The notes below the pieces were generated by a model. The model did no database searches, was not told the origin of the DNA, and saw only the letters and a program-made list of their open reading frames with translations. This document shows positions 31,840 to 42,694 of a DNA stretch of 46,101 bases, one piece after another; position 1 is the first letter of the stretch; every line of letters begins with the position of its first letter. The position numbers were made by a program, and so were the translations under genes. This stretch comes from Chara braunii (lineage: Eukaryota; Streptophyta; Charophyceae; Charales; Characeae). The stretch is taken from NCBI GenBank assembly GCA_003427395.1, contig BFEA01000271.1, positions 1,394,207-1,440,307 of the forward strand. Direction: 5' to 3'.

Positions 31840-33160
31840 TGCGATCGTCTAGACGCAGGCATTTAACGGACCCAATGAAAGAAACAACTTGAAATCAATC
31901 AGAAGAGAAGGTAGAACTCCTAGCCGGAGCGGCAATTCATTTGGACTAGAGAGCAGTCAAAACAACAACAAAAAAAATAAATGATCAGAGAGATCTGATT
32001 CCGCCACACTCTGTTCTAACTACGTATGAGGTCCTCTCAAGCCTAGCCGGATTCAGCTTCGTGAAGACGCAACAAATCAAATTCAAAATGTACTACGTAA
32101 ATTTAAGAGAGAATTGAGTGGTGTCCAAGGTGCGAGTCAGGTGGCGGATCGTGCGGTAAAGTGTGATAAAACGTCTCAGCCGAGATCCCCGTGGCAGCGA
32201 GTGTCCTAGTCCGAAAGCATAAACTTCGTGTCCCAATTAGATTGAGCAAGGTAATTGACGTCAACAGATTTGGGCCTGAGGGGCCCTTCTTGTTTGGGCC
32301 TGGTCCCACTGAGTTCCAAATGGTCCTAGTGGAGTCAGAACCGGGTCCCAACCAACAAGAGTTCCACAAAGACCTACTTCTGCCCCTACCGAATTGAAAA
32401 ACGAAATTTAGCCCCAGAAAGAACCTACAGACTACAATCGTTCAAAATGAAATAAACAAAGCACTGTAAAGAGATATAGCATGGCAAGCAAGATACTCCA
32501 TTCATTCACTCGTCAGGTGAGTAAGCAGTTCACACACGTCACACACAATCAAGACTATGGAGGATAGAAGAAGAACCCAGAAAACCTCAATAGGCAAGCA
32601 ATTCCATGCACACACACATGGGCACCCTGGTGGCACAACACTTACCCGAGTGGCTGGGCTTTTGAGATGAAAGAACCCACCCCCCTCTCACATAGTCCTC
32701 CTGACCCAATTAGCATCCTCTACACTAGTGTCCTATCATCTAGGAGGGTCAACATCTACCCCAAGTTACAAAGCCGGATCCCTCGTCAATGTTGAAGATC
32801 AAAGCAACAATTTGCAGTCCGTACGTGCAGATATGGTTGCCATCCTCAAGCTCGCCTAACTTGAGGGGAGCCCTAAAGTCACTCCTCGTCTTCCTTGAAG
32901 CCCAGATTCAAGTTGTAGGTGCCCTTCACTGTCGCCTCTCTCAAGTTGCATCACGAAGTCCCACCTTGTGTCTCGCCACCACAAACATGCACTCAAGCAA
33001 CCTGGCCACGTCTAGTGTCGATCCTACACGGTCCTACCAAGTGGGAGCAGCTTCCCTTTACCACACTGCCCCACTTAATCCTAACTTCTGCCCTAAAGTG
33101 GTTAGCCCTTACCACTAGGGTTAGGGTTATGGCAGCAAAGTCAACTCTCGCCAACAAGTA
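31748..33160 (-). other. Element B leader
   Basis: Between primer site and gag, about 1.4 kb without coding potential. It contains a CT microsatellite of about 60 bases (31776-31836; GA on the coding strand), so both families carry a GA tract in their leaders. Confidence 0.7.
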
Positions 33161-33178
33161 GAATCCGCTCTGATACCA
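33161..33178 (-). other. Primer binding site of element B (initiator tRNA-Met)
   Basis: On the minus strand TGGTATCAGAGCGGATTC, an 18-base match to the complement of the initiator tRNA-Met 3' end, one base inside the 5' LTR. Confidence 0.93.
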
Positions 33179-33179
33179 A

Positions 33180-34511
33180 TGTTACGATCCTGGCCAATTT
33201 CGAAGTATGCATTCGTCAGAAAGTACAATGCCATCCAATTGCAAAAAAAAATGAATGAAATTGAGAGGAGAGAGAGGGAAAGAAGAAGAAAAAGTAAGAA
33301 AGAAAGAAGAAGAAGATGATGTACTCCAACATAGACCAATGACAAGGCTCTTCTTCTTCGCCAACCAATCTCCTCCTCGTCTCCTCCCCTCTTATTCAAA
33401 CAAGAAATAACAATAATAATGTTGAATGACTGAATTGGAATCAATGTCTGAATCCCACTTCTACTGCAGGCACAACATGAGGTCCACCATAGCCATGGCC
33501 ACCCTTCCTCTTCCTCTCCATACATGCCGAGGCTATGGCGGAGTACTGAGGGCTCTCGCTCCTGTCCAAAGGACAACCTAAAGCAGCTATGTCGCGGCCC
33601 CTTTTGTCCCAAGGTCAACACCATGCAGCTATACCGCTGCCCACTCAATCGCCATGCCTGACTCTGTCCCGAGCTTCCTTGATTCGATGCAGCGCTTAAC
33701 GAGGTGACGAAGATGGTGTCTACCATAACAAGGTAAGTACCTCACCACTCTCCTCCTTGGTCCCCTTCTCCCTCCTCCTCCTACCGGTACAGCTCCACCA
33801 TAGCCAAGGTGGAAGCTCCCTGCAGCGCTGTAGTACCCAGCGCTACTCCAGCCAGCGCTCCAGCAGCGTGTCGCCAAACTTGCACACTGAAGAATGAGGC
33901 CGAGCTCTTGCCTCGACCTCTTGATATAGCGGCCTGCTTGCCTCCTGGGCGGTGACTTCCAGGCCGCTCGGCCTCCCAAGCAACCGGTACCTCCTCCCTT
34001 TCGGAGGGAAAGCATCATTGCAGACTCTGATATTGCCCGTACAGGCTGCAGACTCAGACTGGATGGACTGGTACCGGCCTAGACCTAGCCTACCGCTACT
34101 GGGCCTCTAAAAATGCCAACTTTGTCTTCTTCTGCTCGGCCTTGAGTACGCGGCACATCTATTGCTACTGGGTGCGGTACCGGCCTACCTGCTACTTCAG
34201 TGTTTTTTCGCTGCTCTAGGCATCGCGGGCCCCTTGCTCCGCTACTAGAGTGTTTTCCCTGCTGCAACCCTCAATGCCACGACCACAGGTAAGTACCGGT
34301 CCTACGGGCCTGCCAAAAGCAAGTACCCTTGCGGGTCACACACACTCTCATGACGACAAGCACTCGGACAGGCACGCAAGTCAACAGGCATACACACATA
34401 CAGACTTAGAAAACACAGCAGAATGCGGAAATCTCAGCGAGGCATCCATTCCATCGGCATAACTTCAAAAATCAGCAGTGTTCTCAGTCTGTGTTATGGC
34501 GGGTCATTACA
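33180..34511 (-). repeat. 5' LTR of element B
   Basis: 1332 bp, plus-strand reading TGTTACGATCC to TCATTACA. Nearly the same as 24939-26301, with small indels. It is followed by the CAGGG duplication and then A2 ORF1. Confidence 0.93.
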
Positions 34512-34516
34512 CAGGG

Positions 34517-34910
34517 GCACTTCTTCCTCCACTTCGTCTTCCTCCACTGCCTTTAGCTTTTCTTCTTCTTCTTTCTTCAACTTTTCCCTCTTTTCCTCTG
34601 ACTTCTTTTTCTTCGCCGCCATCTCCTCCAAGAATACCAACTTCTTGGCCTGCTTCACCGACGACTCCTCTCTCTCGGCCTTCTGCTCGGCCAATATCTT
34701 GGCCGCCTCCTGCTCCTGCTCCTTGGTGTAAGGAGTGGTCCCAGTACCACCCCTCGTTTCTACTCTACACGTGAACGTGTGCCGGAAGCCTAATGGGAAC
34801 AGGAAACGCCAGAGGGTCCCCCAAAGGGAGAACCCCACAAGCGGGCCATAGATCGGGTAGTCATCCATGATGTGTGGTGCACAACAGTAGACTGTTCCAC
34901 TCTTCACCAC
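34517..34910 (-). pseudogene. A2 ORF1 N-terminal part (membrane segment and coiled coil)
   Basis: Starts MVKSGTVYCCAPHIMDDYP, then GPLVGFSLWGTLWRFLFPLG, as in A1 (MVRSGTL...MDDYP), then a Glu/Lys coiled coil ending VEEDEVEEEVPL, where element B is inserted. The hydrophobic segment is almost unchanged between A1 and A2 although the coiled coil has diverged and changed length. Confidence 0.88.
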
Positions 34911-36000
34911 TTAGACTTACCCATTGATCAACAATTGATTCTCTAAGGACTACAAAACCCTGTTAGGATCCTGTCAACTATGATCTCTAGCCTAGGCCTA
35001 CTACTAAGGCTGTCACTAAGTGACTTTACTGCTGATCAAGAGGCATTTAAGGAGATCCCCCATAACTACTCAGGAATTCTTTAATGTTGCAAATAGTACG
35101 ACGCGATCAGCAAGTCCTCTCAAGACTTAGACATCCGCTGTGCAGCCCACAACTCGGATTTTGGGCCAACCATGCCACACTGAGCAGCCCGCCGGTCTGT
35201 ACCGGTCCTTGGGAGGGTTAGTCCTCCGGGACCTGTAAGTCGTTAGAAATGGACAGCAACCGTACTCGGCCCGTGTGGGTTTGGTCAACACAACTTTGCG
35301 ACCTCATACACGAAGTTCCTATCACCCGGATAGAAGAGACTCGATGCAGAAAGAAGAGGCAGACAAACTCAGCAAGTACCATGGGGTGAGTCCACATCCA
35401 TAGGGCGAGGGGATAGGCTGAAGGCTTGGCGAGATTATACCTTCTAGCTTGGTCAAATTTGTGGTCAATAGCTCCAGTCAACGCTGGTCAACTCCGGTCA
35501 ACACCTCGGTCAACACCTCGGTCAACACCTCGATGAACACCTCGGTCAACATCTTGGTCAACTCCAATCAACACCTTGGTCAACTTCGGTCAACCCCGGT
35601 CAACACCTCAAGTTCGGCTTTGGCTGCCGACCCCATCTCCTTCACCACCCTTCACCTTCCTCCTCTCTTCACCCTTACTCTTGGTTATGGCTTCTCTCTC
35701 CTCCTTCGTCTCTTCACCTTCACCCTCGGCTATGGCTTCTTTCCACTCCTTAGTCTCTTCTTCCTCCACTTTCTTTCTTCCTTCCAACTTTATCTTCTGG
35801 CTTTCTTTGAGTTTCCTCCTTCGTCTTCTTCTCCGTGTCCGAGCTCGACGGCTATGGCTGCCACCTTCTTCCTTGAACCGCACAACCAATCTTGTATCGC
35901 TCCTTATACTTCCTACGTACTTCCTATAACCTTGAAAAACAAAAAGCTACTCTCACTCTCTCTCTCTCTCTCTCCCTCTTTCTCTCTCTCTCTTTCGTCT
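34911..36000 (-). other. A2 leader
   Basis: Reverse-orientation counterpart of A1 3640-4965: the TTGACC array (35462-35605), a pyrimidine-rich stretch (purine on the element strand), the block accaatcttgtatcgctcc matching A1 about 3816, and a CT tract (35950-35995). Family A LTR sequence is not found beyond it. Confidence 0.7.
35462..35605 (-). promoter_or_regulatory. W-box array in the A2 leader
   Basis: About eleven GTCAA (TTGAC on the element strand), mostly GGTCAA, spaced about 12 bases apart by ACACCTC- or CTCCG-type spacers. Same orientation relative to the element as in A1. The spacer differs from A1, so TTGACC is the best-kept part of the unit. Confidence 0.55.
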
Positions 36001-36183
36001 GTATTTTGGAGACCGCAGGGGGTGGACCGAGGAGGAAAATGGTCGGTCCGCGATTGCCGGAAAAAAGCGTGGCGGTGTCTTTTGGCCGCGGGGGTACCTG
36101 CACACGTCCGAGGTGAGTGTGTGCGTGGAGGCGGTAACGTGGTCATCGTCCGGTGGCTCGCGCTGTGCTTGCAGTGTGACTAG

Positions 36184-36230
<47 letters not shown>

Positions 36231-36236
36231 GTGTGT

Positions 36237-36267
<31 letters not shown>

Positions 36268-37420
36268 GGGGGGGGGGAGAGAGAGAGAGAGAGAGAGGGG
36301 AGAGATCATGAGTAGGCATAATCGAAGGTGAGAAAGAGGACTGCGAACCAAAGGTGAGGAGGGGAGAAGCGGGACAAGAAGTGAATGCGTGGTTGTTAGA
36401 GGAGAGTGCGCGCGCGCGAGAGAGAGAGAGAGAAGGTCGTTAGTGGGCGAATGTGTCGTGAGGCACCGAACGACAGCCAAAGGTGACAGGTCATTCAGAC
36501 GAGGAGGAGGGCGACGAAGAGAATGAGAAACCGAGAAAAAACGAGGAAGGGGGAAAATAATTGTGAGGTTGGGGTATGGCAGGCTGAGGCCCGTGGGAAC
36601 TGCGCTAGCAGCGAAGAACAGTACAGAAGGAGGAGGGGAGGGCGGAGGGCAGATGAGCAGGAGGGGGTGGCACGTGACGTGCCGGCAGGATGAAGATGAC
36701 GTGGATGAGAAGCGAAGGAGGTTGGAGACTTACCTGTTCTCTCTCCCTCTCTTTGTGTCTCTCTCTCGCTCACACACTCAATAGTGCTGTGTGTACATCT
36801 TCATACATAGATACACGAAGCATACATAGCCTTCGGGTATACACATACATTGCGAGCTACATAACTATCAGACTGGGGGGGTCTAGTCAGTGGGTGGGGT
36901 CTAGTACCTGCGGTAGGGACAGGTATGGGCCACCGGAGTTCCTATTGATATTCGGGTAGAACTGTCTAGTGGCTATATATAAGGCTTAGACCTTGGGGTA
37001 AGGGTAGGGGTATAAGTCGCTCAGGCCAGTCCGAGTTCCGCCTGGCCTTGGGTAAGCTAGGGGAAGGACGGTAAGACTGCTTCAATGGGTGCTACCCTAT
37101 TTGAAACCTAGGGCCCTGAGTCTCTTGGGGCCTGTAGTAGATTGTTTGGGTCTGGCGTCCAAGGTTCCCGTTCGACAAGGCTCGTCCGATTCCGCTTCCA
37201 CCAGGGCTGGGCAACCTATCAACCCTGGTGCCTATCACTGCTGTTCGGTCCAAGTTACCTGCCCATTGGTAGGGTAATGGTCCTGATTGCTGGTCACACT
37301 GAGGTAGGATAGTGGGATAGGGGGTGCGCTAGGAGTATTGACTTGAGGATGGGATGGGAGATGGTCTCATATTCTAGGACACCCACGACCTACTGGTCCA
37401 GGTGATCACTGTGTACACAA
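36001..37420. repeat. G-tract/GT/GA compound repeat and unassigned DNA
   Basis: 45 consecutive G (36185-36229), then (GT)n, a second 27-base G run (36251-36277), then (GA)n and, at about 36413, (CG)n(AG)n. Such G runs could form quadruplexes but are also a classic place for assembly error. 36850-37400 is G-rich with CTATATATAAGG at about 36972 and repeated GGGTCTAGT; it could be an LTR promoter of an unidentified element. No gene supported. Confidence 0.6.
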
Positions 37421-37447
37421 AAAAAAAAAAGAAAAAAAAAAAGTGGC

Positions 37448-38805
37448 AGTGTAGATTCCCATGTTCTGGCGGAAGATTCATTCCGATTTTGCTCATCCTA
37501 TAGATGGAAGTAGCCTCTCTTTTGCATACTAGTGGAAGTGAACACAAGTATGATGCAGAACCCAAAACCGACCAATAACAAATAGCACTACAATGCAGCG
37601 GAAGACTTGAAGACATGGATCTGAACTCACATCTGACTCGGACTATACACATGCTCACACACATACATTCATCGGGTGAGGAGGTCTGGCACTCCAAACA
37701 TGGAAGATGGCGCCAGAGCCTGTACACAACACACAGACGAATGTAGGGGGAAGAGACGAAGGGAGGAGGAGGAGATGGCACCGACACAAAGTCACTGGAA
37801 TAGTAATCCCGAAAAGTCGAAGATACAGAATCTCGAGATGTCGAAGTTACAGAATCTCGAAATGCCCCCCGTGTCGGATCTCCAAATAGTCCTCCCAACG
37901 TCCTACTCTGGAATAGTCTTAGTCTTGATGTCATCGATATCCCAGCATCGATCTATGTCCCATAGTAATCGAGAAGATAGAAGGTTAGGAGAACATGAAG
38001 ATGGAGAAGAAGAAGAAAAAGAAGAAGAAGAAGAACCGAGAGGGGCAGAGGAGAAGGTGGAGATGGAGAGGTGGGGCGGAGGAAGATCCTCCTGCCCGGA
38101 TCCAGTGCTCGGGCACCAACCTGCAGATGCAAGGTGCCGCCTTGGATCTGTTGAAGACGTGCCCTCACCGCTGGAGCTATGGCGCTCACAGATAGGTAGC
38201 AGGTAAGTCTCTACTCTCTCTCTTTCTCTCTCGCCTCTGCAGCTAGCGCTACACCTAGCGCTCTGCCTGGAGCTGCGCTAAAACCAAACATAGCGCAACG
38301 CTGCTGCTCCTGAATGCCGCGCCTCCAAGTCTGTCCCGAACAGACCGCTGGCCGATACTAAGTACCGGCGGTGGCCTGTTCGGCCTGGCTGAACCGTCAA
38401 ACCAATTTGCGGTTCAGATCGGACCCGCGGGGAAGTGGCAGCCGCAAACTTCGGCCGCCAGGCTCAATCGAAACACATTTGAGCCGGTTTCCCGCTCAGG
38501 GCCTGCAATAGCAGACCCGGGTCTAAAACTGGTTGCCGGGGCCTACCATTGGCCTTTCCAAAGGTCCAGCCTTTAACCCAGGCCAGACTGGCCCAGCATG
38601 GTCACGGTCTGGGATAACCCCCTAGACCTAGCCGTCGGGCCTAACAGGGCCCGTGTGGAATCCAGTATGTAACACTCTCTATATCTCTTTGCGCGCGTGG
38701 CTGGAAAGTAGTGTATATTCCATATTCTAGTGGAAGATTCATTCCGGTTTTGCTCATCCTATTGATGGAAGTACCCTCTCTCTATCTCTCTGCGTGCATG
38801 GATGG

Positions 38806-38854
<49 letters not shown>

Positions 38855-38916
38855 TCACACACACACATACACATGTAGTAGTGTTCTCTCTCTCTCTCTC
38901 ACACACACACACGCGC

Positions 38917-38956
<40 letters not shown>

Positions 38957-39210
38957 ACACACACACACACACACATACACCCACCCACACACCCATGTCC
39001 TAGTATATATTTCCATGTTCTAGCGAAAGATTCATTCGATTTTGCTCATCATATCGATGGAAGCTGCGTGGGTCCAGCCATGCGGTTGGAGGCTTCTGTT
39101 GGCCGGTGTGTTGCTCATCCTGTCGATGGAAATCTCTCTCTCTCTCTCACACACGCACAAAAAAAAAAAAATTCGATTTTGCTCATCCTATCGAGGGAAG
39201 TACCATGATG
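37448..39210. repeat. Minisatellite of GAAGATTCATTCCGATTTTG units with CT/CA tails, split by an insertion
   Basis: Units at about 37448-37520, 38708-38812, 39001-39072, 39100-39140 and 39168-39210 share: tcca-attctag-ggaagattcattc, then tttgctcatcctatcgatggaag, followed by CT and then CA microsatellite. The first and second units are separated by a ~1.15-kb insertion. The tails (38813-38995 and 39133-39330) are long CT/CA runs. Confidence 0.8.
37521..38674. mobile_element. Solo-LTR-like insertion in the minisatellite
   Basis: Minisatellite sequence stops after gatggaagtagcctctc and resumes at ctctctatatctctttgcg. The inserted segment begins near TGCATACTAG (37523) and ends near ATGTAACA (38674), so TG...CA termini are possible, with CTCTC on both sides. 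It has no coding. Its 3' half is rich in ccggcc/ggcct blocks, like LTR B. Low-complexity flanks make the target duplication uncertain. Confidence 0.4.
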
Positions 39211-39235
39211 CCAGCCGCGAGGTTGGAGACTTACC

Positions 39236-39330
<95 letters not shown>

Positions 39331-40060
39331 GCAGGCAGTGAGCGTATACCCCCCGGAAAAATAAGGGGAGGCCTAGAGGAAAGGACAATGGTACCCCCGC
39401 GGAGGACTACACCAGGGTGAGTAACCCCCGACGAGTACTCTCATATACTTTATGAATCGAAAGGGTCATGCTATATCTGAAATGTGCGTCCAGGGCGGAT
39501 GCATGCAAACCGAGCATCTGATTCGGCCTGATTCTCGGGACAGCCATCGGAACCGGATCGGGGTACTGGACTTGTATATCAAGAAACAAATTCGGAAGAA
39601 ATTGGTCCTCGAAACGGGTACCTGTCAGTTGGTTCTGAAATACGAAGGCAATTCCCCACACGCCCGCCCGTCGGTACCGCACCATAGGCTGACCTCCTTT
39701 CAGCTCTTATCGCCACTGGGATGGTGGGCTCGGATTGGCACTACACGACAAACACACCACTGCGTGGGTATGCTCCGCCGTGCACTACACGACACCGATA
39801 TCGCGGGGATACGCACCGATTGTTCTGTGCCACGCTCAGTCTATCATCGATCCTCTGGACGCGATGTGACGAGGTGCTACCCGTATTCCCTCGGATCTTG
39901 ACGAACCTACCACGCACCAGCAATTGCTCGCGATAGGAAAAACACCCTGGGATAGCCTACCCCCTCTGTCTCGCTCTCTCTCGCTCTCTCTTCCCCCCTT
40001 TTTTTCCCTTCCCTTCCTTTCTCATGACTGCCCCCCTTCCTCCCCGATCGACCCATTCTC
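39331..40060. other. Unassigned DNA upstream of a candidate host gene
   Basis: Overlapping open frames on both strands (39452-39901 plus; 39407-39685 minus), neither with a recognisable domain. A short direct repeat gcactacacgaca occurs at 39739 and 39782. CT-rich sequence from 39960 leads into the candidate promoter. Confidence 0.4.
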
Positions 40061-40071
40061 CGGTCCCATCT

Positions 40072-40182
40072 AGATATATATAGTAGTACTATTCCTGGAT
40101 CTTTCATGAGTATTTCAGTTTTCCTACCGGTGTCCAATCACTAAAAATTCGGAGCGTGTGTAAGCGAGCGGGGTTTTCGGCT
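40072..40182 (+). promoter_or_regulatory. Candidate core promoter of a host gene
   Basis: GATATATATAG (about 40073-40083) as TATA box and CCAATCA (40134-40140), preceded by a CT-rich tract (39960-40020) of the kind common in plant core promoters. They lie 45-110 bp before the ATG at 40183. Inference from motif order only. Confidence 0.4.
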
Positions 40183-40329
40183 ATGGCGGACTGGGATTTC
40201 ACAACTGGAGCGGAGGAGGACCTTCCAATCACACCGGAGCCCGAAGAAGAGATCGAGGCAGAGGAAGTGGTATATGGTCCGAGATCTCCTCTCTGTATGT
40301 GTGTGGATGGGAATGGCTGTCTGCATTGA
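40183..40329 (+). CDS. Candidate first exon of a host gene, acidic N-terminus
   Basis: ATG in good context (GGCTATGGCGG). It reads MADWDFTTGAEEDLPITPEP then EEEIEAEEV. A donor GTATAT directly follows at 40270, in phase 0; without splicing the frame ends at 40329. A good acceptor (TTGTCTTGCAG, about 40357) lies downstream, and the segment after CCTCAG (40373) is open for 25 codons (ATGAGCCTGTTG...). Acidic, disordered N-termini of this kind are common in nuclear regulators; the family is not recognised. Confidence 0.4.
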   Translation: MADWDFTTGAEEDLPITPEPEEEIEAEEVVYGPRSPLCMCVDGNGCLH

Positions 40330-41270
40330 TCTGTGTATGGATGTGGTTGTCTTGCAGGAATTGTAACCCCTCAGATGAGCCTGTTGAGTGGCAACAGTGA
40401 AAAAGCTTTTAGGGGAAGCCACACCCCTCCTGCGGCGTTATTCTGTCCATGAGAATCAATCGAGCCCCCCAAGTTTTATTCCCAGACATTCTGCTGAGTC
40501 GGACTTCGCTGCTTGCTAACTTGGTATCCGGGTTGTAATAAACTAGTAGTTATAGCCATTAATTGCTGATAACTGAGTTTTTGAAGTTGAATATTCTCGG
40601 AACTGGAGTAATTGTCTCTTTGAATGGATCGCCTGCCTTTATGGTAATGACCTGATCCCAGGCAATATTATACCGCTTAATATAACTGTGTATTCTAAAT
40701 GATTATGATCTGTATTGTGTTTTTGAATCCTCCTTCTGATGAATTGATTCTCCCGATCGCTATCGACTTTTCTATCTTCACACCCCCCCAAACCCTCGAA
40801 CAACAGGCTATGCGAAGCACCAATCAACTCTACACGATCGTAGTTCCTGATTGTTGCCTTGCCACCCTGTCTCACACATCCCTTCTGATGCACTTCGGCC
40901 TGGGTCTGATTGGATTACGCTGCCCGTCCTTTCTCATGATCCTTGTTCTTTCTTCTCCTTTTTCTTTTCTCCTTTTCCTTCTCCTTCTTCCTCTTTCCTC
41001 GTTTTCTCCCCTTTCCCTTTTCTTTTTCTTTCTTGTTTCTTTCCCTTTTTCTTCTTCTCTTCTTCCTTTTTGCGTTCATAATTCCTTATTATGTAATTAT
41101 TGTTATGTGGGCATGACAAATTCGTATGGACAAGCCTGCCATCCTGTCATTTCTGCATTAAGGGGATAACGGATGAGGTGGCAGTTGAAACGGTATAATT
41201 GGGACATGACTGGACCTGGCGTACCACCATATCGGTGGAGTGCATGGCGGACACGTCATGGGATTTTCTA

Positions 41271-41323
<53 letters not shown>

Positions 41324-41690
41324 CACACACACAAAGGTGGGAGGAGAGAACAAGAGGCGAGAGCTAGGCATCCGAACTCGTGAGACTGTGGAACTCCGCA
41401 ATCAGGCGCACACACACTCTCACTCTCTTCCTCCCTCTCTCTCTCTTTCTCTCTCCTCTCCTTCCCTTCTCTTCAAACCCTCCTCTCCTCTTCTCTTCAA
41501 CTCTCCTCCTCTCTTCTCTTCAAATCTCCCCGTATTTGGCACTGTGAGTGGGTCTGATGTTCCGTGATCGCTCCCTCCTTTGCTTCCTTTTGTGCCTCTT
41601 TCGTTGTTCCTTTTTTCTCTTTTCCTCTTTTCCTCTTTTCTCTCTTTTTTTGTTAAATTTTCTCTCATTTTCTGTTGCCTTTTTCCTTTG
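40330..41690. other. Possible intron DNA with pyrimidine tracts and a CA microsatellite
   Basis: T/C-rich tracts (40945-41075; 41410-41690) and (CA)n at 41271-41335. No confident exon. If the gene starting at 40183 is real, this is probably intron. Confidence 0.4.
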
Positions 41691-42350
41691 TTTTTTAGTG
41701 TAGGCAATAAAAAGAATAATAAGGCAACCCGGACCTTTTTCTGTGTGCGTGTGATGTAGGCCTCGAATGAGCGCCCCCCCCCGGGCTATGTAATCGGCTA
41801 GGTACGATTTGTGGGCGAAACTCGCTCTTGGACAACGATGAAAAGACTGGAGCGGGATTAATACATGTGGGCTGGGCGCATGGAACGTGCAAATAGCCTT
41901 TGTTTCATTAGTCTTAGCTGCTTTTTCTTTTTTGCTTCTTTTTAAAGTTTTCTTTTCCCTTCTTTTTTTCTCTTTTTTCCTTTTTTTCGTTACCTTCTTT
42001 TTCCCGTTTTCTGTCTCCTATTTCCTTTTTCTATTGTTCTGTTTTTTTAGTACAGGTGATAATAGTAATAACAAGGGAAGCTCGGACCTTTCTTCTGCCT
42101 GCATGTGACGTAGGCCTCGAATAAGCCCCCACATGGCATTGTAATCGGCCAGGTATGGACTATGGGAGCAACTCACTCTTGGGCTACGACGATAGACTAA
42201 AGTCGGATTAGTGCACCGGGGCTGGACCCATGGGACCTAGAATAAGCCTTTGTTTCATTAGTCCTAGCTTTTCTTCTTTCTTCCTCTTTTTTCTTTCTTT
42301 CTTTTTGTCTTTTTTCGTTCTTTTCTTTTTTTTGTTCCTTTTTTCCTTTA
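41691..42350. repeat. Tandem duplication, about 353-bp unit
   Basis: Two head-to-tail copies: GATGTAGGCCTCGAATGAGC at 41753 and GACGTAGGCCTCGAATAAGC at 42107, each followed by gtaatcggc-aggta, ctcgctcttgg/ctcactcttgg and gcctttgtttcattagtc, then a T/C-rich tract. The copies differ at many positions, so the duplication is old. The block before 41691 may be a remnant third tract. Confidence 0.85.
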
Positions 42351-42540
42351 TTTCGGCCATAGGATTCCTGCATCAAACGTGTGAGTGGGAGCAGTAGCTT
42401 CCATCAAAAGGTTGCTAGTCCTAGTTGGGCACCACAACTATTTTAGAATAGAGCGCAGAGGGTTTTATTCATCGGACCATTGTGCGGTAATTGTTTCTGA
42501 CAACGTGTAAAACACGGTGAGTCCCGGTTTTGTGTTGGGC

Positions 42541-42621
42541 AAGTTGGGTGTAAAGGCGAGCGGCATGTATTTCTACGCCGATTGGGACATGGAGGAAGAG
42601 CGGCAAGAAGTGGAGGAAGTG
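42541..42621 (+). CDS. Possible short internal exon
   Basis: GKLGVKASGMYFYADWDMEE followed by ERQEVEEV, with a donor GTAACG at 42622 and a possible acceptor GGGCAAG before it. The ADWD motif and the EEV|GT junction mirror the candidate exon at 40183-40269. Very speculative. Confidence 0.18.
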
Positions 42622-42694
42622 GTAACGTTCTAAGTGGCACCCTCCCAGTTTTTCCTTCGCGAACTTGCGCCTAGGCACACCCTAGCCAAGCGTC

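Larger units (their letters stand above)
24939..34511 (-). mobile_element. LTR retrotransposon B, Ty3/gypsy chromovirus, nested in A2
   Basis: A 9.57-kb minus-strand element with similar direct LTRs (24939-26301 and 33180-34511), perfect CAGGG target duplication, canonical primer site (33161-33178), a G-rich purine tract (about 26302-26313) and internal order gag, zinc knuckle, protease, RT, RNase H, integrase and a chromodomain-like end. It interrupts A2 ORF1 cleanly. Sequence and gag differ from family A, so it is a separate family. Several stops and shifts inactivate it, but fewer than in A1, and YLDD is intact. Confidence 0.95.
20105..36000 (-). mobile_element. LTR retrotransposon A2: truncated, deleted and triply interrupted copy of family A
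   Basis: Minus-strand copy of the A1 family. Going with the element: leader (about 36000-34911), ORF1 (34910-34517), element B, ORF1 continued (24938-24732), a 1.1-kb insertion, ORF1/gag (about 23592-22911), a MITE-like insertion (22910-22722), gag and zinc knuckle (22721-21990), a deletion joint at about 21722, RT palm, RNase H and integrase ending after SYGCHPE at about 20105. No LTR of family A was found at either end within the window. Total native sequence is about 6 kb. Confidence 0.88.

Noticed and set aside
37676-38206. 176-codon plus-strand frame with a Glu-rich end
   Set aside because: It lies entirely in the solo-LTR-like insertion, is driven by GAA/GAG repeats and a 24-bp duplication, and has no domain.
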